A DNA stretch of 57,092 nt, taken from assembly GCF_900109285.1 (NCBI RefSeq), contig NZ_FNZQ01000010.1:1-57092 (forward strand), given 5' to 3'. The translations under genes were made by a program, and so were the position numbers. Under the pieces are notes generated by a model. It saw only the letters and a list, made by a program, of their open reading frames with translations, had not been told where the DNA came from and ran no database searches. Shown piece after piece: positions 56,801 to 57,092 of the stretch. This DNA is from Jannaschia helgolandensis. Lineage in GTDB: Bacteria > Pseudomonadota > Alphaproteobacteria > Rhodobacterales > Rhodobacteraceae. The number at the start of each line of letters is the position of its first letter. Position 1 is the first letter of the stretch.

Positions 56801-57092
56801 GGATCGTTCGCGGCGTTGTAGATCGCGAGTTGTTTCTTGGCGACGAAGTTGATCTTGCCCATTGCCGCACTGGCCGACTTCGACAGGCTGCCACCACCCT
56901 CGGTCAGCCGATCGGCCCACCGCAGATTCGCCACGACATCGACATTTCCAGCCGTAACCGTCGTCGTGCCAAGGTCGATCAGTGCACGGGCCGGATCGTC
57001 CAGATTGCGATAGCTGCCGCCGAGGCTGGCAAACGTATTGTCGTTATCGACCTCGACCCCGATGGCGGCACCGATACCGAAATGCGGCTTGC
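41896..57092 (-). CDS. TpsA giant filamentous adhesin, main part (continues into 2580-1)
   Basis: The frame ends with TGA at 41896 and is open to the window end; joined to 2580-1 it makes about 5,893 codons. The protein is rich in Ala, Gly, Val, Thr and Asp. Hundreds of residues repeat variants of a unit of roughly 50-60 residues with a core like GVGVGGTAGVGAAVAVNV followed by short Thr/Asn beta segments, as expected for a right-handed beta-helix stalk. Around 45050-45445 a charged, Gln/Glu/Tyr-rich stretch breaks the pattern and may be a helical insert. The C-terminus is acidic (VDEDQEEEQ) and then ends in VPMIQAALR. I see no cysteine, which suits export in an unfolded state. The likely role is a surface adhesin or biofilm protein; 'leukotoxin-like' names for this family do not show toxicity. 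Bases 56998-57092 duplicate 1-95. Confidence 0.9.
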   Translation of the reverse strand, partial: KPHFGIGAAIGVEVDNDNTFASLGGSYRNLDDPARALIDLGTTTVTAGNVDVVANLRWADRLTEGGGSLSKSASAAMGKINFVAKKQLAIYNAANDPDITEDELLGRFDNAIMLSVGVGVMNGETMAEIGGNATINAATLDVNALTRYPNTNALANIKTAWSDFATAVSDYELLPDGFDPANPGATQPTPPPLNEMMILVDQVNPLTYITTEGKAKAKASTPSDGSRDGIDVEDQKLAFGVTTDVLVLDNTTVATIRDGASLTLSATANITALQQSLMLHIVNLPKGNPLGGDVNDSIGVGISVATMASTVRAEIEDGATVTLTNRSDLNVTAGQRNIRGMLAFSGGQGKNTGLNASVAALVSQADTLARIGENARILAGVVAVAAEDKSVSWSTAGAVSASENIGFGGSGAITFTSRKVRAGVMGVDGAVGYGATDTDVVIDATSLAVTALNDTLDVTVTVAGSKVNEGKPDAAPDDQGQQDQDDKIIPDWLFADEEEDALNAQNNVEAPAAEDGSKQKSGWAVAAAASVNLVLANETSATIATAGRIELTDDLTVTATSKQLGVTVAGAISAALGKTQSANALAGAFGVHVDTRALSATLRDATVVAGGAVTLAGIDQATVVNVAVGGAGTSKGKIAMAGSVAVAVLDGGTDALIADSDVTSASLDLSATDTSTTVNVGGAVGINMSANEGAGVGVGVAVAVIDRAAQATVAGVSAFDTGAFSVTATSTQRIYGFGISAGVGKTGLAGSVVVNTITGGAKALVAGTSTARMDLKAESVVVAATETNSIFALSGALAGGRQNAIGAAVGVNVITAATEAKLAYADVTNASLGTVDLTATGTSTITSIVVAGGATPNQTAVGAGIGVNVITAGVTANATGLAVTDATGFAAMATGGREIFAIGGGAAIGGSGAGGAALVVNVLAANDTRVLLDDANISTREGGAITATMTAADVIRSLAVAISASKGTSVSGGIAVNVLTGNNALSAKGAILASDAGVTLAANSGGTIESLSGGAAVSLGGTGVGAAVSANFIDRTSDVIFDNAVLTTNNSALSITSNSTTGIKALAVGLAVSTGSTAVSGSIAIGDIGNTVRAAGAGAQLLDSGAGSKTISATKTDTIEILSGAVSASGSNAIGGAITSATINGGAEARLTGLAGLTGTGDLTVSASKSGVIDAIAVSGSGSGATSIAGSFVFTMIGKPGANAARSQEVQGDTGGSPVADAEADTIAERDKAVADLNTALANNVGSRTTLLSTQSPTLTKDDVTVAELSENLTDGQLGATSVIATDGARIRSLAGGVAGGGTAGIGAGISVNLLFQQTLASMSVTGANTITAANGTSGLRIAATQTGSVETAGISGGVGGTAGAAGSIVVNVSDRSTVAELRGTTTQATRANRGMNSIAVEGTDVGIDVTATQTGTFKALAGAVGIGGTAGGGGAVVVNVMSDDARASLSDVAVSSSDPADAGNVVNGGLVQVAATQTLTLEALAAAAAGGSTGALAGSFAINVIDGGVTAEVLRSRIAAGSIAINAWATNMLRANSGSVAADGGASIGLAVASNTTAQKVLADIASSTLQSAGSLTVGAQALTGLGGNAISGAFSGGVGVTGSGVGNVARNDVQTRIRAAGAAEASDLLALGTVVLQSRATNTISLLGGAKEKPTDSDSGPGLNLSLSGGGAAGVGVSVTVNLIENIVRTEVIDGSVATGLGNGAAATTLSGLSGRGTIAEATGSTSMSMAAANGSAGGVAGISALVVVNLLKDSARVVIGSGTRETGGALGSYFDGDTAPALGGATGVAFAASSAQDTILNAKIVNAVESYAVAIGVGGSAGVGAALATNVVGSTSEVLVNTGQIEAKRDVGIYAETQTTMENWVIGAGGGFVGAAGSVGVSILRGDALVTLRMAQVLANRNVVIDSYAKNDVTSYVGAASAGVAALGGAVNVTSLTGRSVVSMERQTALAAPVDDTTTVGIDEDRDSLIDAQGTVTVTARTTTDVGTAAAAGSAGGGAVAVGANVTLNDATTQIVLDADQRISGVGDVALSANETIDIDGLGGAIAAGTGFGVGAGLDYARLSGLTAVTIGDRSQVNSQSGAVSLTANSARRIDSIVGVGALGGIAGVAAAVGIVEAGGTATTSDSEVNDDNTQVRADAQSGLAGSADEGDGTEAGASADDKRNTANAMAGYAGGTDTDMEVRTERRALNVTASAQPDAVTVSLGQDASIFAGGAVNLTATAGNSITQNGGAVAVGGLAGVVSGTLVTNIGTAARTTLGNRSRIEAGTDVTLRATTGGVGGAAALDANAVTVAASGSVAAGVGVAVANLSSAAEVTLGVGVSITGPAARNLNSLTLEAARSEVLDVRVDNVAVGVIGGVGTAVTRVSNTGVSAVKTATGGTLAVLRATTARITASDASRMLATSVGSAGGILAGANGSDAEARNSGRTELLLDRVDLQGTTLTLANLSTAEARAKATGVAVAGGLAVGVSLATARVESTLTTRLGGRTEGQIVDIRTELSGVRAGQTDPSRNAYAEAKSTSGGILSGNGANAKAWLAYTISTDVTGSLRGTSGTSSRITLGSDANTATAESLASGKVFGGVAIGATLSSAGQEAGKVASVSTTFTNATVTGQNVSLRATNDPTVRTSAESGSGGLVAGSGAEVDQRLNAKTALTFAGTTTLAARNLSIAARQTGRTSSSLDTLSAALVGVSGAKAKSTLIADTDVTLGGGTVILADALDIAAVTRFERPQLAANDGFNVVSGSGGALDVAAIGSTVTVDANTDVTIAGGARLTQTAAREAGALFRIGAASDMELKDRLNLDSGGAIAIPIGNSTVNVRTNGVKVTIGGAEVRATGLLQLYAGAEADIRSEVDTTTYGLAGAGTANSRALFAADTQILLNSGTLLESLGDVEMLAGYTANGVQAIKLRAESRVFNKTAIPIPTVPVADATANTISGVFVADGAKVLAVRDVTLFAEEGGRDIVGYGRGKDLYREVLGAIASAVSNAFGGGDVSLDIESGKSVSLSNDLITVDGIVRAGSRNKQVLILDANNEIDNSIAGDFPGGPFTNADAEGITYRVLLNQSVSSDLRNRIDELTGFLTNTTLNQDAKAVTAWTAERDQLNTRLALEPGGTRTVVELDPIIAIEGNIYMRADAVVGGPNGLLKAPGDSVVLVQLQSGATLKTSSITIPSDEGGRIVFNDVDVDSAAKINQVGDGRAGSYAYSVVNGESSDDPVVNLATANGGSIIVNGAISNFRGLVEGNSDKDVDIRADITAKTLKFNALNGSFTQGFTWGFTEVDGSPEAIYDALFDSYENYYRTFVRASATGTAVTYSRGTIPLAPRQGEIRAGANVFITADFLNINGLVQAGRGTYDVTLGAGLQSRLDTLATVAGAGRLQLHDPLETGTDLVPRDVNITSNVAVYYNYETDTIELDPMLVQGGTIVLTGQVLSTGSGELQSLDGFGRINVVNETTAPIYLTRTDLGPAGAGIEGLVRITDTSKPLGGGRFLTTEYRRLGNTIQQVDNTTFTTVTDEFGLTREVPTFEVASFGGRSSTYQPVLNRDYVVLRGEKTVTETDFLRNELVVIGIKGSKTTVTNSTTDTRALPIEQLGSGPYLTASLGGDDYGYALTATKLSESTQEDVNYRKTHDSVRWYKLGSGYRHFRWTDIRTTVQLYEHRLKADYPIAVTFGGSDSGSFNVASVGTVIFGDALTNLSGTSTVTSTTGSILTGGTQIVLETGDLSLTALNGRIGSINGAFRIDQTAGAVLTALAGTDINIREMDGDMNVARIATTNRSADFGRNIVGAVKLDAQGGIFAATGASAVQVTGSQIELKAATGGIGALTIDTQEGDLIALAQDNIDLTEVSGDLALRSVESQLGSVALTVDTGALLDRNAIETRDLRTEAELSTLYTEQLDLNGSEAADRSTQQLDALRAEQVRLYDDYWDRREAGDTDPTFTLDAATRTVLLTGAGNSAAEQANYDAQLDIYVAQRQAYFDQWDAYAARDDGFVPVLSAEQTAAALDGIEWTVDELTRSLNAGLILGTADTNTRVETPNITAKGDITLRVQTEVGELRDPYVISGGRRLTTEDLLVLSTAERSDLDLTIPGEVTIRQAEDLNFAMGSQGKLTIFAGQENIFLGSDGAADVARIQGTKDIRLKVDGDLTNAGTNPVAISGSLMILESGNNGSIGTAANPLTLEVLAGGNAVLRGGTGVYVSAPVGDLPLGEVFSNARAVLSAQGAITDFVGSGVSRIRAASISLDGGSIGTAAVKLPVWVESIDGTIEVTTRVGDVNLISGRDAGNGVTALRFGKLDIAQGGEIEAEGEATLLVAANFGGTSTLRFTLAEGLGVDPSLGTATVLTGGTAIFTSRGPVPAGTGVLRTSLSGVSFAGTGATAFTLANDRDLVVGSITQNDADSTVTLTVAGALDAGTIALPGLVLATAESVTQGRISAGRLVIDSTGNVGALAALDLTVGNLNLTTDDGNADLILRDRATEIERIVLGGVNSLSLDATDSAVTLAAGEGITSQGGALTFALSSLNANADIRSNGGAIGIDATGVVTQSAGTEINAGAGTIRAGLDDNVVLSGLVTTNASANALGLTVGGTLSVAAGELDDVLVANAAGAVTTLRLNRAAPIGPNGLRVNLDTLDAETALGDLHVLERDDLILRSATMADGALDLHTLADLTVQTVAATRQVTLTAGGSLRGEGAAIGGTDIRLFAFGGDLTGVTGNRFTADTSDGSILHLLALDDLRYVETAGDLVASFALAERGDLELEAAGSLTLGLLGAGGTLRLSANGDLTVNRIGHARVDIADEVALQLVRPELMGIKLASSPLLAALTANGAGAGATLRGGLLSVKDRLELRAETVLVTLRDDTTEDGLDLVVTDATGAMTGLVQVDQVDGGIAPLLTDTFAPVTGLDRDLDYTGETRLVESLIGNGEVTVQGTALLAGPDLRIGGDVWLRQREFDVLATITYVDLDLEADAQLLDLNQTGFQADLREGLDLTVNNILVLNRRTGGVGVNGGQGFGFLVGTETAILGLSFRQGTGVNSTRRFGGILETGVVRLPVQVDEDQEEEQYVPMIQAALR
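56998..57092. repeat. Terminal direct repeat marking circular closure, right copy
   Basis: Exact copy of bases 1-95. Removing one copy gives a circle of 56,997 bp. Confidence 0.93.

Overview
The window is a complete circular replicon from an alphaproteobacterium. Bases 1-95 recur exactly at 56998-57092, and a very long open frame runs through that junction without a stop, so the molecule is a circle of about 56,997 bp opened inside a gene. High GC, a DnaA-like plasmid initiator beside parAB, IalB-family proteins, a PhyR-NepR-EcfG stress system and the gene content point to Rhodobacterales (Roseobacter/Paracoccus relatives). I see no rRNA, tRNA, transposase, CRISPR or conjugation gene.

Layout. 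(1) 41896-57092 plus 1-5292, minus strand: a two-partner secretion operon in the order IalB-like protein, TpsB outer-membrane transporter, second IalB-like protein, giant TpsA adhesin (about 5,893 codons, nearly a third of the plasmid). The TpsB gene carries one in-frame TAG. (2) 5555-9043: plasmid maintenance, with parA-parB, three identical TTTCCCCGCGGGGAAA palindromes (probable parS sites), and a divergent DnaA-like initiator with repeats in the intergenic region. (3) 9238-24934: inositol uptake and catabolism. One operon is iolD-phyH-iolC-iolB-iolJ (minus); facing it is a run of two dehydrogenases and an IolE-type enzyme (plus); then come two LacI regulators, an IolI-type enzyme, a sugar-type ABC transporter and the inositol dehydrogenase. 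iolA is absent. (4) 24931-25901: a small membrane protein and a MazE/VapB-VapC-type toxin-antitoxin pair. (5) 26148-32098: urtABCDE urea ABC transporter, without urease. (6) 32215-35341: heme oxygenase and a bacteriophytochrome histidine kinase with a fused receiver. (7) 35423-41691: a Crp/Fnr regulator, then a complete general stress response module: phyR facing nepR-ecfG-kinase-phospholipase D.

How the parts fit. parAB, parS, the initiator and the toxin-antitoxin pair maintain the plasmid. The inositol and urea genes give carbon and nitrogen scavenging. The phytochrome and GSR module give light and stress sensing, and the TPS system would put a huge adhesin on the surface. The most interesting signals are the amber codon in tpsB, an inverted repeat between phyR and nepR that reads as an EcfG-type promoter on both strands, the two IalB-like genes flanking tpsB, and a PhyH-type dioxygenase coupled inside the iol operon.
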